Shown: positions 8,984 through 17,991 of the stretch, piece by piece
How the letters are laid out: every line of letters begins with the position of its first letter
Numbering within the stretch: the stretch's first letter is position 1
NCBI RefSeq assembly: GCF_900102545.1
Contig: NZ_FNBN01000003.1
Span: 1,045,461 to 1,109,460 of the forward strand
Origin: Chitinophaga filiformis
GTDB taxonomy: Bacteria; Bacteroidota; Bacteroidia; Chitinophagales; Chitinophagaceae
Reading direction: 5' to 3'
Length of the DNA stretch: 64,000 bases
Notes under the pieces: model-generated
What the model was told of the DNA's origin: nothing
What the model saw: only the letters and a program-made list of their open reading frames with translations
The model's database searches: none
Translations under genes and position numbers: made by a program

Positions 8984-9478
8984 CTATATTTTACTGTACA
9001 TCTCTCCATAGTGATGTACCAGATCGTTCAAAGAAAACCCGCGGTTTAGTCCGCTCGTATTAGGTAACACCCACGCTTTTGCCCCACAGAAGTCTTCAGA
9101 CTGAAGCCCCCATGAAATCTGCTTTTTTCCTGTAAACGCTATATAAGCAGGCTTTCCGAGGAATGCGATGTGTTTGGGCCGGAAATGTATCATCTTACTT
9201 TTAAAAGCTTCAATAGAATGATGAAACTCCTCATTTGAGAGCTCGTCTGCACGTGCGGTCGCTCTTTCAACAGCTGTTGTCAGACCATAACCGAAATCCA
9301 GTATTGTCGCATCGTCTATAGCTTTGATCTCATAAGGAGTAAAGCCCGCCAGGTTTAGCACTTTCCAGAAGCGATTGCTTCGTCCGGAGAAATGATGACC
9401 TTCCGCAGCAGATTTCAATCCGGGATTAATGCCGCAGAAAATCACATTCAGGTCCTGGGCAATGAGATCAGTCAGCAT
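8984..9478 (-). CDS. mug: Mismatch-specific uracil/thymine-DNA glycosylase (Mug/TDG type)
   Basis: A 164-residue base-excision enzyme that removes uracil or thymine opposite guanine. The family motif GINPG is at residues about 17-21; its Asn positions the catalytic water. It is followed by the HHFSGRSNRFWKVLNLAGFT region typical of Mug. The C-terminal wedge motif reads LPNTSGLNRGFS (E. coli: LPNPSGLS). Length matches E. coli Mug (168). The gene stands alone, convergent with ilvB and divergent from the hydrolase at 9618. Confidence 0.9.
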   Translation of the reverse strand: MLTDLIAQDLNVIFCGINPGLKSAAEGHHFSGRSNRFWKVLNLAGFTPYEIKAIDDATILDFGYGLTTAVERATARADELSNEEFHHSIEAFKSKMIHFRPKHIAFLGKPAYIAFTGKKQISWGLQSEDFCGAKAWVLPNTSGLNRGFSLNDLVHHYGEMYSKI

Positions 9479-9617
9479 TGCTATATGAATTACGTAGGTT
9501 TATATTCGAAGGCTGGCATGAAGTTAGTGCATCCTTTTTATAAAATGGATATGGATCCGGCCAAAGTTTAATGATGCTATGTGACCCATTTTCACATAAA
9601 GCATAATAAGATATCTT

Positions 9618-10505
9618 ATGAATGCAACACTCAGACAACAGGTAATTCACGAAATTCTGCAGGTTGACGGACTGAATATTTTCTATCGGGAAGCAGGAGA
9701 CCCTTCCCATCCCGCTATACTGCTGATGCATGGGTTTCCAAGCTCCTCCCACATGTTCAGATATCTGATACCAGCATTAGCAGAGAATAACTATTATGTG
9801 ATTGCGCCTGATTTTCCCGGATTTGGTTACAGCACTTATCCGGCAGCAGACAGTTTTCAATATTCATTTGACAACTACGGCAGAATTATGTCCGCGTTTG
9901 TGGAAAAGAAACAGTTAAAGAAATTTGCGTTGTATTTGCATGACTACGGTTCTACAATAGGAATGCGTGTGGCGCTGATGCATCCGGAAAAAATAACCGC
10001 TCTTATTTTCCAGGACGGCAATTCTTACGAAGAGGGGCTGGGGAAGGAGTGGGATACTGCAAAGGAATATTGGGACAATCCCACAAGAGAGAACAGGGAG
10101 AAATTACCCGAGTGGCTGAACGCCGAGGGAACGCGTCAGCAATATGTAGCCGGCGTACCGGAAGAGCAGCTCCCCCTTTTCAGTCCTGACACCTGGACCT
10201 TAGACTGGGCGTTAATGAATCGCCCAGGTCATATAGAAGCGCAATTTGCCTTGTTCGGGGATTACAAGAACAACAGAGCATACTACCCCAGGTTCCACGC
10301 CTTTTTTCGTACTGCCCAGGTGCCAGCCCTGGTGATCTGGGGAAGGTATGATGCTTATTTCAATGTGGCCGAGGCAGAATGTTACAGGAGAGATATACCT
10401 GATACCGAAATTCATATTTTAGAAGCGGGACATAAAGCCCTGGAAAGCCACTTTCCGGAGATCAGTACCATCATGCTGGACTTCCTGAAGAGAAAGATAA
10501 CATGA
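9618..10505 (+). CDS. Alpha/beta hydrolase with aspartate nucleophile (dehalogenase/epoxide hydrolase-like)
   Basis: A 295-residue cytosolic alpha/beta-fold hydrolase. The oxyanion motif HGFPSSSHMFR is near residue 38. The nucleophile elbow LHDYGSTIGMRVA carries Asp rather than Ser, as in haloalkane dehalogenases and epoxide hydrolases. The catalytic His is in EAGHKALESHFPE near the end, and an acid is probably in GRYDAYFN. The cap region (about 135-220) is rich in Trp and Tyr. The substrate cannot be decided. It is convergent with the Nudix-type regulator, with only 3 nt between stop codons. Confidence 0.87.
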   Translation: MNATLRQQVIHEILQVDGLNIFYREAGDPSHPAILLMHGFPSSSHMFRYLIPALAENNYYVIAPDFPGFGYSTYPAADSFQYSFDNYGRIMSAFVEKKQLKKFALYLHDYGSTIGMRVALMHPEKITALIFQDGNSYEEGLGKEWDTAKEYWDNPTRENREKLPEWLNAEGTRQQYVAGVPEEQLPLFSPDTWTLDWALMNRPGHIEAQFALFGDYKNNRAYYPRFHAFFRTAQVPALVIWGRYDAYFNVAEAECYRRDIPDTEIHILEAGHKALESHFPEISTIMLDFLKRKIT

Positions 10506-10508
10506 ATA

Positions 10509-11282
10509 CTAAAACGCCAGAAAGATGCCGTCCCTTAATGCTGTATCATATTTCCTCTTATCAAACTTATAAAGGTAAGGTGACCGGTGTGCCCCGATAT
10601 TCCGTGTTTCATCCAGCTTTTTAACTATCCCGGTCGACATTAATTTTCTTGTGAAGTTGCGGTTATCAAGGGTTTTGCCTAAAATAGTCTCATACAGGCT
10701 GTGAATTTCAGGTAGCGTAAACTTTTCAGGCAGGAGTTCGTACCCGATAGGGTAATGATAAATGTGGTGCTGTAATGCTTTTAATGCTTCTTCTATAATT
10801 AAAGCATGATCAAACATCATAGGAGGTAACTGGAATACCGGCCACCAATCAATAGCCTCGTCAAAAGGAGCCTTTTGCACAGTTACTAAAGAGAACTCCG
10901 TGAGCGTATAAAAAGCGATGGATACACTGTAATCTAAAATCCAGGAGTCAGCGGGCAGTTTCATCTCAATGCTCTCAAAGAATTTTTTTACGATAGCCCT
11001 TTCACCTTTGGTTCTTGAAGGATTTCCAAATGACCTGAATTGCTTGAGGAAAAGATTTTTCAATCCCGTTCTCATAGATGCAATATTATCCGCCGCCTCT
11101 TCAATAGATTCAGTTTTTCGTACGTATCCACCAGTCACCGTCCATTTTGGAAAAGATCTGGGGCGTTGAAGTAAAACCTTCAATTCTTTATCATGGTAGC
11201 CAAAAATAACATTATCGACGGCAACATTCCTGACATAGATTTTGTCATCGAAAAAAGATGCTTCTAATTCCTTTATATCCAT
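10509..11282 (-). CDS. Nudix-domain transcriptional regulator (NrtR/AraR-like), catalytically dead
   Basis: A 257-residue protein. Residues about 15-150 are Nudix-like: the box starts correctly (G-YVRKT-E) but the REUxEExGU part reads NIASMRTGL, losing the metal-binding glutamates. Residues about 165-255 form a winged-helix-like region (LPEIHSLYETILGKTLDNRN, ending with an R/K-rich tail). This is the layout of NrtR-family regulators, which in Bacteroidota respond to sugars or ADP-ribose. The ATG at 11282 is preferred because AAGGGGGTG, a clear Shine-Dalgarno site rare in this window, precedes it; a TTG at 11303 would add seven residues. Confidence 0.82.
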   Translation of the reverse strand: MDIKELEASFFDDKIYVRNVAVDNVIFGYHDKELKVLLQRPRSFPKWTVTGGYVRKTESIEEAADNIASMRTGLKNLFLKQFRSFGNPSRTKGERAIVKKFFESIEMKLPADSWILDYSVSIAFYTLTEFSLVTVQKAPFDEAIDWWPVFQLPPMMFDHALIIEEALKALQHHIYHYPIGYELLPEKFTLPEIHSLYETILGKTLDNRNFTRKLMSTGIVKKLDETRNIGAHRSPYLYKFDKRKYDTALRDGIFLAF

Positions 11283-11646
11283 ATCACCCCCTTGATAGTA
11301 CAAAAATGATCGTTTATTTTATTCATTTACAGACTATTATATAATAATGGCTGTTCCCAAAGTTACATATTCTGTCATTTTGACGAAATAAATTTTGCTG
11401 ATTGAGAAACTCGCCTTAGTTTTATTCCGTCATTTACACGTTATGGAGAACGATTGCGTAATAACAGGAATGAGCAGTCGGGCGCCACTATGACAACCTG
11501 TCCCGAAATTAACGACTATAACATAGATCTGGTGTTTAACCCTGTTGATGAATAACGGCAACACGAAGCCGATAACTATTTTAATGTTAAACATTGGCGT
11601 TAAGGAAGACAGTCATTAACCATTACCCAACATAAACATTGACATC
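11283..11646. other. Intergenic region between divergent genes
   Basis: About 360 bases between the Nudix-type regulator and the ThuA/PQQ protein. It is AT-rich on the left. No convincing ORF, repeat or consensus TAnnTTTG box was found; the promoters of both genes must lie here. Confidence 0.4.
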
Positions 11647-14600
11647 ATGGCCCGGAAAAATCTATCGGCTTTTGTGCTGTTATTAGCCACTTTAGCTCTC
11701 GGAACAAGTTATACCTATGCCCAATCGCTTCGTGTGCTTGTATTTACCAAAACGGAGGGTTTCAGGCATTCTTCTATAGAAGCTGGTAAAGCGGCTTTTA
11801 GAAAAATGTCAGCTGAAAAGAACTTCAGTGTAGATTTCACTGAAGATGCTTCGCTTTTCAAGACTTCTAATTTAAAGCAATATAATGCGGTTATTTTTCT
11901 TAACACAACCGGCGATGTGTTAAATGATGCGCAGCAACTGGAGTTTGAAAGATATATAGAAGCTGGCGGCGGCTTTGTTGGCATCCATGCCGCTACAGAT
12001 TGTGAATACGACTGGCCATGGTATGGACGATTGGCAGGTGCATGGTTCCTGGACCATCCAATGCCTAACAACATTCAGACAGGTACATTTCACGTGGAAG
12101 ATAAGAATAACTTCGCTATCAAAGGGATGCCCGAGACATTTGAACGCACGGATGAATTTTATAGCTTCAAACAAATAGATCCCGGCATACATGTACTGGT
12201 ATCGATTGATGAAAAAAGTTATAAAGGCGGCAAGAATGGCGACAATCATCCTATGAGCTGGTATCACGACTTTGACGGCGGCAGGTCATTTTATACCAAC
12301 ATGGGGCATACTGACGAAACGTTTAAGGAACCACTGTTTCTACAACACCTCTGGGCCGGTCTTCAGTATGCCATGAGTGCCACTGCACCTGTTGCATTGG
12401 ATTATTCAAAGGCAAAACCCGAGGAAAACAGGTTTAGCAAAGTTGTCCTGGCTGAGAAACTGAATGAGCCTATGGAGATTACAGTGCTAAATGACGGACG
12501 CATATTGTTCATTGAGCGGCATGGCGCTGTAAAGCTGTACAATCTTAAGACAAAGCAGCTGAAGACCATTGCAACGATTCCGGTAAGTACAAAGTACAAG
12601 GACAGAGAAGGCAAGGAATCCGAAGCGGAAGATGGTTTATTGGGATTGAACAAAGACCCTAACTTCGCTTCGAATCATTGGATATATCTGTATTACTCCG
12701 ACCCGGTTAAATCACAAAACGTTCTCACGAGGTATACATTAAACGGCGACGTACTCGATTTAAAATCTAAAAAGGTATTGCTTGAAGTAGCAACACAACG
12801 TGAGCAGTGCTGCCATACAGGTGGTTCAATAAGCTGGGATGGCAAGGGAAACCTGTATCTGTCTACCGGAGATAATACAAGTCCGCGGGCGACTGCCTAT
12901 GCGCCTATCGATGAACGTGAATTGAGATCTCCCTGGGATGCACAAAAATCTTCTGCCAATACAAATGATTTAAGAGGTAAAATTATTCGTATCAAGCCAC
13001 AGCCCGATGGCTCTTACACTATACCTGAGGGTAACCTCTTCCCGAAAGGTACGCCTAAAACCCGCCCGGAGATCTATATCATGGGCGACAGAAACCCATT
13101 CAGGATAGCTGTAGACAAGAAATCCGGGTATTTATATTGGGGCGAAGTAGGGCCGGATGCTAATGATCCTGATTCTTTGAAAGGCCCGGCAGGGTACGAT
13201 GAGGTCAACCAGGCAAAAAGAGCGGGCAACTTCGGCTGGCCTTATTTTGTAGGTGATAATATAGCTTACTCCAAAGTAGACTTTGCCACCAATGCAGTTG
13301 CGGCAAAATTTGACCCTACAAAACCTGTAAATACATCCCCTAATAATACCGGCTTGAACGAGTTACCCCCGGCACAGAAAGCATTTATATGGTATCCTTA
13401 TGGCGCCTCAAAGGAATTCCCACAGTTAGGTAGCGGTGGAAGAACGGCGATGGCCGGCCCGGTTTTCTATAGCGAAGACTTTAAAAATGCGCCCCATGCT
13501 TTTCCGAAATATTATGACGGAAAGTTACTGATATATGAATGGATGCGGGGATGGATAATGGCGGTAACACTCGACAAGGAAGGTAATTATGTATCTATGG
13601 AAAGGGTGATGCCTGGTTATAAGTTCAGCAATCCGATGGATATGGAGTTTGCGGATAACGGCGATCTCTATATGCTTGAATATGGATCCGGCTGGTTCAC
13701 GGCAAACGATGATGCCAGATTGGTCCGTATTGAATACAACGCCGGTAACAGAAAACCTGTGATCCAGATGTCGACAGATAAAACAGGAGGGGCTATGCCA
13801 TTGCATATTAAACTTTCCGGAAATGGAACCGCCGATCCGGATGGAGATACATTGAAATATACATGGAAAATAGCTTCCAAAAATGGCTTTGCACAGACAA
13901 TGACGGGGATAGACGCGGATATTACTTTTTCGAAACCAGGTTTATATAAAGCCAGCCTGACCGTGTCTGATAATAAAGGTGGAATAGCTACCCAATCAAT
14001 TGAATTAACAGCAGGGAATGAGGCTCCTGATGTCAGGTTTGACATTGGTAGAATAAATAGGAGCTTTTATGTAGCGGGTAAAGCCTACAAATACAAAGTT
14101 GATGTAAAGGATAAGGAAGACGGTACCTTATCTGGCGGCAAAATAAAACCAGGGAATGTAATTGTTAGTATGGATTATGTGCTGCCAGATCAGGACAATG
14201 CTGTTGTGGAAACAGGACATAATGCACCGGCTGCTTTACCAAATTATGCCAAAGGTTTGAAATTAATAAGCGCCAGCGATTGCAGGTCCTGTCATAGTGA
14301 TTATAAAAAATCCATAGGCCCGGCTTATTTCGCTGTTTCTAAAAAATACCAGAACAACAATAGTACAATTGAAAAGCTGGTAAAGAAGACTATCTCTGGA
14401 GGAAAGGGTGTCTGGGGTGATGTACCAATGCCGGCACATCCACAGTTAGCTGCAGATGATGCTGCCGAAATGATTAAATACATCCTGAGTTTATCAACCC
14501 CGAAACCTGCGCTTAAGTCATTGGCGGCGGAAGGAACTTACACCGCAAAATTACCCGCAGGCGATAAAGGTAATGGTGTTTTCGTCTTTAATGCGAGGTA

Positions 14601-15078
14601 TACTGACAGGGGTAATAATGGTTTACCAGGCATTACATCAATAGATGCCATCACTTTGCGTAATCCAAATATTAATCCTACTAAATATGACATAGTAAAG
14701 GATGCTACCAAGATGAGCTATGGCGGTAACAGCTTTATCATCCCAACGCAGGCAGGGAGTTATATAGGGTTGAAACATATTGACCTGACAGGCATTGCAG
14801 GTATTGAATTTATTGCAATGGCGCCTAAAGCACAGTTAAATGCTGCAGGAGGTATTATTGAACTGCACATTGATGATCCGAATGGTAAATTGCTGGGTCA
14901 GACACCTTTTATCGGCGACGTGCAGGGTGGTTCCATATTTGCCGGTAAGCCTGCACAATTACCTGTGACGCCGACAGAAGGTTATCATGATATATACTTT
15001 GTATTCAAAAATAAAGATGCAGCGCCTGGATCTTCTCTCATGGTAGTACTGAATACAACATTCAAAATGGCGGATTAA
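11647..15078 (+). CDS. ThuA / PQQ-dependent sugar dehydrogenase / PKD / cytochrome c fusion protein
   Basis: A 1143-residue exported multidomain protein with a signal peptide (residues 1-26, ending TYAQS). Residues about 27-245 are a ThuA (trehalose-utilisation, glutamine-amidotransferase-like) domain (GHTDETF near its end). Residues about 265-690 are a PQQ-dependent glucose/sorbosone dehydrogenase propeller (EREQCCHTGGS-like, GDNTSPR, GDRNPFRIA, GEVGPDA). Residues about 700-795 are a PKD domain (NGTADPDGDTLKYTW). The haem-c site CRSCH begins near residue 879, with an axial-Met candidate in VPMPAHPQL. Residues about 960-1143 are a beta-rich carbohydrate-binding-like domain. It probably oxidises a sugar and passes electrons to its own haem. 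Such fusions occur in Bacteroidota; the substrate is unknown. Confidence 0.88.
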   Translation: MARKNLSAFVLLLATLALGTSYTYAQSLRVLVFTKTEGFRHSSIEAGKAAFRKMSAEKNFSVDFTEDASLFKTSNLKQYNAVIFLNTTGDVLNDAQQLEFERYIEAGGGFVGIHAATDCEYDWPWYGRLAGAWFLDHPMPNNIQTGTFHVEDKNNFAIKGMPETFERTDEFYSFKQIDPGIHVLVSIDEKSYKGGKNGDNHPMSWYHDFDGGRSFYTNMGHTDETFKEPLFLQHLWAGLQYAMSATAPVALDYSKAKPEENRFSKVVLAEKLNEPMEITVLNDGRILFIERHGAVKLYNLKTKQLKTIATIPVSTKYKDREGKESEAEDGLLGLNKDPNFASNHWIYLYYSDPVKSQNVLTRYTLNGDVLDLKSKKVLLEVATQREQCCHTGGSISWDGKGNLYLSTGDNTSPRATAYAPIDERELRSPWDAQKSSANTNDLRGKIIRIKPQPDGSYTIPEGNLFPKGTPKTRPEIYIMGDRNPFRIAVDKKSGYLYWGEVGPDANDPDSLKGPAGYDEVNQAKRAGNFGWPYFVGDNIAYSKVDFATNAVAAKFDPTKPVNTSPNNTGLNELPPAQKAFIWYPYGASKEFPQLGSGGRTAMAGPVFYSEDFKNAPHAFPKYYDGKLLIYEWMRGWIMAVTLDKEGNYVSMERVMPGYKFSNPMDMEFADNGDLYMLEYGSGWFTANDDARLVRIEYNAGNRKPVIQMSTDKTGGAMPLHIKLSGNGTADPDGDTLKYTWKIASKNGFAQTMTGIDADITFSKPGLYKASLTVSDNKGGIATQSIELTAGNEAPDVRFDIGRINRSFYVAGKAYKYKVDVKDKEDGTLSGGKIKPGNVIVSMDYVLPDQDNAVVETGHNAPAALPNYAKGLKLISASDCRSCHSDYKKSIGPAYFAVSKKYQNNNSTIEKLVKKTISGGKGVWGDVPMPAHPQLAADDAAEMIKYILSLSTPKPALKSLAAEGTYTAKLPAGDKGNGVFVFNARYTDRGNNGLPGITSIDAITLRNPNINPTKYDIVKDATKMSYGGNSFIIPTQAGSYIGLKHIDLTGIAGIEFIAMAPKAQLNAAGGIIELHIDDPNGKLLGQTPFIGDVQGGSIFAGKPAQLPVTPTEGYHDIYFVFKNKDAAPGSSLMVVLNTTFKMAD

Positions 15079-15109
15079 ACATAGTTATCAAACCCAAATT
15101 TCCAAAGTT

Positions 15110-15496
15110 ATGAAAACTCTAAAGTCAATTATTATTGCATGCTCACTGGCGATTGCATTCTCTTCCTGTGCCCAGGGACAATCAAAAAGTGGCGCCGACT
15201 ATTTTAGTGGTAAATGGAACGTGCTGGTCAAAGGAACACCTCAGGGCGACTCCAAAATGCTGATGCAACTGGAAAGTAAAGAAGGAAAACTGGTGGGGAA
15301 TATGCAGGACACTACTGGTAAAGAAATAGCAAAAATAGATTCTACTTTGCTGGCGGGAGAGGAGGTGACTGTTTATTTTAGTGCAAGCGGTTATGATGTT
15401 TTTATGAAATTGAAAAAGAAAGATGAGGATCACGCTGAAGGAGGCCTGCTGGATATGTTTGAGGCATTGGCTGATAGGGTGAAGGCAGATAAGTAA
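15110..15496 (+). CDS. Small putative lipoprotein
   Basis: A 128-residue protein of unrecognised family. The N-terminus MKTLKSIIIACSLAIAFSSC ends in a lipobox with Cys near residue 20. The rest is a small beta-rich domain (FSGKWNVLVKGTPQGDSKM, GNMQDTTGKEIAKID) of the kind seen in Bacteroidota lipocalin-like proteins. It lies 31 nt after the ThuA/PQQ gene on the same strand, so it is probably co-transcribed and may act with that enzyme at the envelope. Confidence 0.72.
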   Translation: MKTLKSIIIACSLAIAFSSCAQGQSKSGADYFSGKWNVLVKGTPQGDSKMLMQLESKEGKLVGNMQDTTGKEIAKIDSTLLAGEEVTVYFSASGYDVFMKLKKKDEDHAEGGLLDMFEALADRVKADK

Positions 15497-15518
15497 TTGG
15501 CATTGATAAACTGAAAAA

Positions 15519-15579
15519 TGCCCAATGAGGGTTTACAAATGGAGATGCTTTGAGTTCCATTTGTAAGCCTCATTGGGCA
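15519..15579. repeat. Long inverted repeat (24-25 bp arms)
   Basis: Arms at 15519-15543 and 15556-15579 are near-perfect reverse complements (TGCCCAATGAGG... with one small mismatch/bulge) around a 12-nt loop. On the minus strand it is followed by five T residues, so it could terminate leftward transcription. On the plus strand it leads directly into a transposase-like fragment. Confidence 0.8.
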
Positions 15580-15639
15580 ATTCACATTCATATTGTCTGG
15601 GGAACGCAAAATGCGCTACCTTTAAATAAACTTACAGCA
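15571..15639 (+). pseudogene. Possible N-terminal remnant of IS200-type transposase
   Basis: The reading frame upstream of the cupin ATG encodes AIHIHIVWGTQNALPL. This resembles the first beta strand of IS200/IS605 Y1 transposases (consensus like VHLVWSTKNRxPLL). Only about 20 residues remain and no catalytic His or Tyr is present. Identification rests on this short match. Confidence 0.4.
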
Positions 15640-15993
15640 ATGCATTCAGGAAACATCCCGTTCCACCTGACAAACTGGGAGGATATACCAACAGTAGAGC
15701 ATAGTGGAGAAACAGGAGTGGCCTATTGGAAAACCCTCCAATACGGTGATCTGCGTATAAGAATCGTAGAGTATTCAAAAAACTATAAAGCAGATCATTG
15801 GTGCTCCAAAGGCCACATCATATACTGTATCGATGGTGAAATGACAACAGAACTGTCGGACGGTAGCAAACATACATTGACGAAAGGTATGTCATATCAG
15901 GTGTCTGACGAACTCAGCTCTCATCGTACTTCATCTGAAGAAGGTGTAAAATTGTTTATCGTTGATGGTTCATTTCTGGGATCAGAAAAGTAG
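15640..15993 (+). CDS. Cupin-fold protein of the DHCW-motif type
   Basis: A 117-residue protein from the ATG at 15640. A TTG at 15550 would start inside the hairpin and read through the transposase-like fragment, so it is rejected. The cupin core contains the signature ADHWCSKGHIIYCIDGEM, close to proteins annotated as DHCW-motif cupins, then TELSDGSKHTL and SHRTSSEEGVKLFIVDG. The metal ligands and function of this family are unclear. It stands alone, convergent with the PQQ-repeat gene (16 nt between stops). Confidence 0.8.
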   Translation: MHSGNIPFHLTNWEDIPTVEHSGETGVAYWKTLQYGDLRIRIVEYSKNYKADHWCSKGHIIYCIDGEMTTELSDGSKHTLTKGMSYQVSDELSSHRTSSEEGVKLFIVDGSFLGSEK

Positions 15994-16009
15994 AAATCCT
16001 ATCCAGCGA

Positions 16010-17191
16010 TCATTCCACTTGCAGCGCATAGAAGTAGCCATTGGTATCGCCAAAATATACTGTATGATTTTCAATAAGAGGATCTGAAAGTACAGCACCC
16101 AATGAAAGTATTTGTTTTTCTGCTTCGATGTAATCCTTCCCATAAAGCTCAAAATCCTTTCTGAAATGATCATCGTTGTCATAAAGACGGGTATATCGCG
16201 TCTTACTTTCGTCGGTTTGGAAGGTCGACTTAATCATCCCTGACTGTGCATCCACGAAATACATTTTTCCATTAAAACAGCCAAATACAATACTGCTATC
16301 CATTAATGCTGCAGTTCCATATACCCGCATATTCAGAGGCAGTGTCCACTTTATTTTACCGGAGCTCAGGCTCATACAATAAAACCGGTGGGTATCAGAA
16401 GTGCCTACGTATATGTTATCATTGTGGAGAAATGGCGTTGCAATAACCCAGCTACCTCTCTCTTTCATATTCCAATTGCCGGTACCGGTCTTTATATCAA
16501 GTGCATAAATATTGTAATCACGGCTCCCGAATACAACAGTATTGTTATGAACAAGGGCCGCTTTTTGCACTTCTCCTTTTGGAAAATTGGCATCTCCGAC
16601 GGTTTTAAATTTCCATATCAGCTTCCCGGTTTTGGCGCCCAGGGCATAAAAGCAACCGTCATAACTCCCAATAAGGAGTGTATCATTTTTGAAAGCGGGT
16701 GAGGCATGTACTATCCCATTTGTCTTGTAACGCCATACCATCTTTCCTGATTCAACCCTGATAGCATAAACCGTACTGTCCCCACTTCCAAAATAAGCAA
16801 TACCATCGTGAATAACAGGAGAGGAAAGGTAGTAATCCCATAAATCATATCGCTGTTCTCCCTTCGTTTTAAAAGTCCATAACAGGCTTCCTTTATTTCT
16901 ATCAAGCGCATAGATATTTCCATCGGTACTTGAGAACAGTACCTTATTATCCTGTATGGCAGGAGATGAATTTACCTGCCCCTTTGTTGTATATTTCCAT
17001 ATCAGTTCCCCCGAATTTTTCCTGACAGCATACAGGTTCATATCACTGCTTCCGAAGTAAATATTATCCCCGCTAATCACCGGTGAAGAATATACGGCTG
17101 ACCCTGTACTAAATTTCCATAATAAAGAATGCTGCGCCTGAGATAGAAAAGTGTGCAATGTGGCGAAGAGAAATGCGATCAGTCGTTTCAC
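16010..17191 (-). CDS. PQQ-like beta-propeller repeat protein, exported
   Basis: A 393-residue protein with a signal peptide (residues 1-19, SQAQHS). At least seven PQQ-like repeats of about 40 residues follow, with the pattern WkfxTxGxVxsSPvixxdxiyfGSxDgxlYAl; examples are VYSSPVISGDNIYFGSSD, VNSSPAIQDNKVLFSSTD and VHASPAFKNDTLLIGSYD. It starts with GTG, needed for the complete signal peptide. Such propellers act as scaffolds (BamB-like) or sensors more often than as enzymes. No dehydrogenase catalytic motif is obvious, so no activity is assigned. Confidence 0.85.
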   Translation of the reverse strand: MKRLIAFLFATLHTFLSQAQHSLLWKFSTGSAVYSSPVISGDNIYFGSSDMNLYAVRKNSGELIWKYTTKGQVNSSPAIQDNKVLFSSTDGNIYALDRNKGSLLWTFKTKGEQRYDLWDYYLSSPVIHDGIAYFGSGDSTVYAIRVESGKMVWRYKTNGIVHASPAFKNDTLLIGSYDGCFYALGAKTGKLIWKFKTVGDANFPKGEVQKAALVHNNTVVFGSRDYNIYALDIKTGTGNWNMKERGSWVIATPFLHNDNIYVGTSDTHRFYCMSLSSGKIKWTLPLNMRVYGTAALMDSSIVFGCFNGKMYFVDAQSGMIKSTFQTDESKTRYTRLYDNDDHFRKDFELYGKDYIEAEKQILSLGAVLSDPLIENHTVYFGDTNGYFYALQVE

Positions 17192-17334
17192 AAGTATAAT
17201 TATTTTGAATACAAATTAATTATGTTGTAAGATAAATGAAAAAAAATCTGTTTCTTTATTTTTAATCCCAGGGGACAACAAAATTAGCTGCATCGCATTC
17301 TTCAAATAGGTCATCACAATTTAAAACGTAAATA

Positions 17335-17784
17335 ATGGCAACTGTAAATGTCTATTTAACCTTTAATGGTAATTGCGAAGAAGCCTTTAATTTTTACAAG
17401 TCTGTATTCGGTGGTGAGTTCCCGTATATCGGACGATTTGGGGAAATGCCGCCAGGAGAAGACGGCAAGAAGGTGAGTGCAGAAGATGCAAACAAGATCA
17501 TGCACGTATCCCTTCCCATTAGTAAAGAAACAATATTGATGGGTAGTGATACCGGCGGAGAATGGGCTTCCAATTACAAGGCAGGCAACAACTTTTCGAT
17601 TTCTATAGGCGCTGATAGTCGCCAGGAAGCCGATAAGCTGTTTTCCGGTCTTTCGGCAGGGGGGCAGGTAACCATGCCGATGGGCGACACGTTCTGGGGC
17701 GCTTATTTCGGAATGTTCACAGACAAGTTCGGCATCAATTGGATGGTGAATTATGATGATCCATCAAAAGTTAAACCTCAGTAA
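17335..17784 (+). CDS. VOC superfamily protein (PhnB/glyoxalase-like)
   Basis: A 149-residue protein of the vicinal-oxygen-chelate fold. The start VNVYLTFNGNCEEAFNFYKS and the FGGEFPYIGRFGEMPPG segment are typical of PhnB-like VOC proteins. The C-terminal half has WGAYFGMFTDKFGINWMVNYD. No specific reaction can be assigned. It is monocistronic, ending at a strong terminator. Confidence 0.87.
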   Translation: MATVNVYLTFNGNCEEAFNFYKSVFGGEFPYIGRFGEMPPGEDGKKVSAEDANKIMHVSLPISKETILMGSDTGGEWASNYKAGNNFSISIGADSRQEADKLFSGLSAGGQVTMPMGDTFWGAYFGMFTDKFGINWMVNYDDPSKVKPQ

Positions 17785-17816
17785 ATTATTGGGCAGTTTA
17801 ACTTGCTCAAAGTATT

Positions 17817-17852
17817 AAAAACCGTTGCAGCTGATCGTTGCAGCGGTTTTTT
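17817..17852 (+). terminator. Intrinsic terminator after the VOC gene
   Basis: A 12-bp stem (17819-17830 with 17838-17849, core AAACCG/CGGTTT) with a 7-nt loop is followed by T residues. It lies 35 nt after the VOC stop, inside the 5' extension of the next ORF, which supports a later start for that gene. Confidence 0.85.
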
Positions 17853-17991
17853 AATTTCGTCTGTAATCGGTCAGGTACTTACTGTCTTCTTATCAAGATC
17901 GGGGACCTGGTGCCAGATGTTTGGCGTTTACTACCACTTCGGCCATGAGATCGCTTCGCCGGATTTTCTGCCGCTTTGTTATCTTAGTATC

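Noticed and set aside
17803..17991. N-terminal extension of the GlxA regulator
   Set aside because: The extension runs through the VOC terminator and lacks protein-like character; the ATG at 17992 starts the conserved domain.
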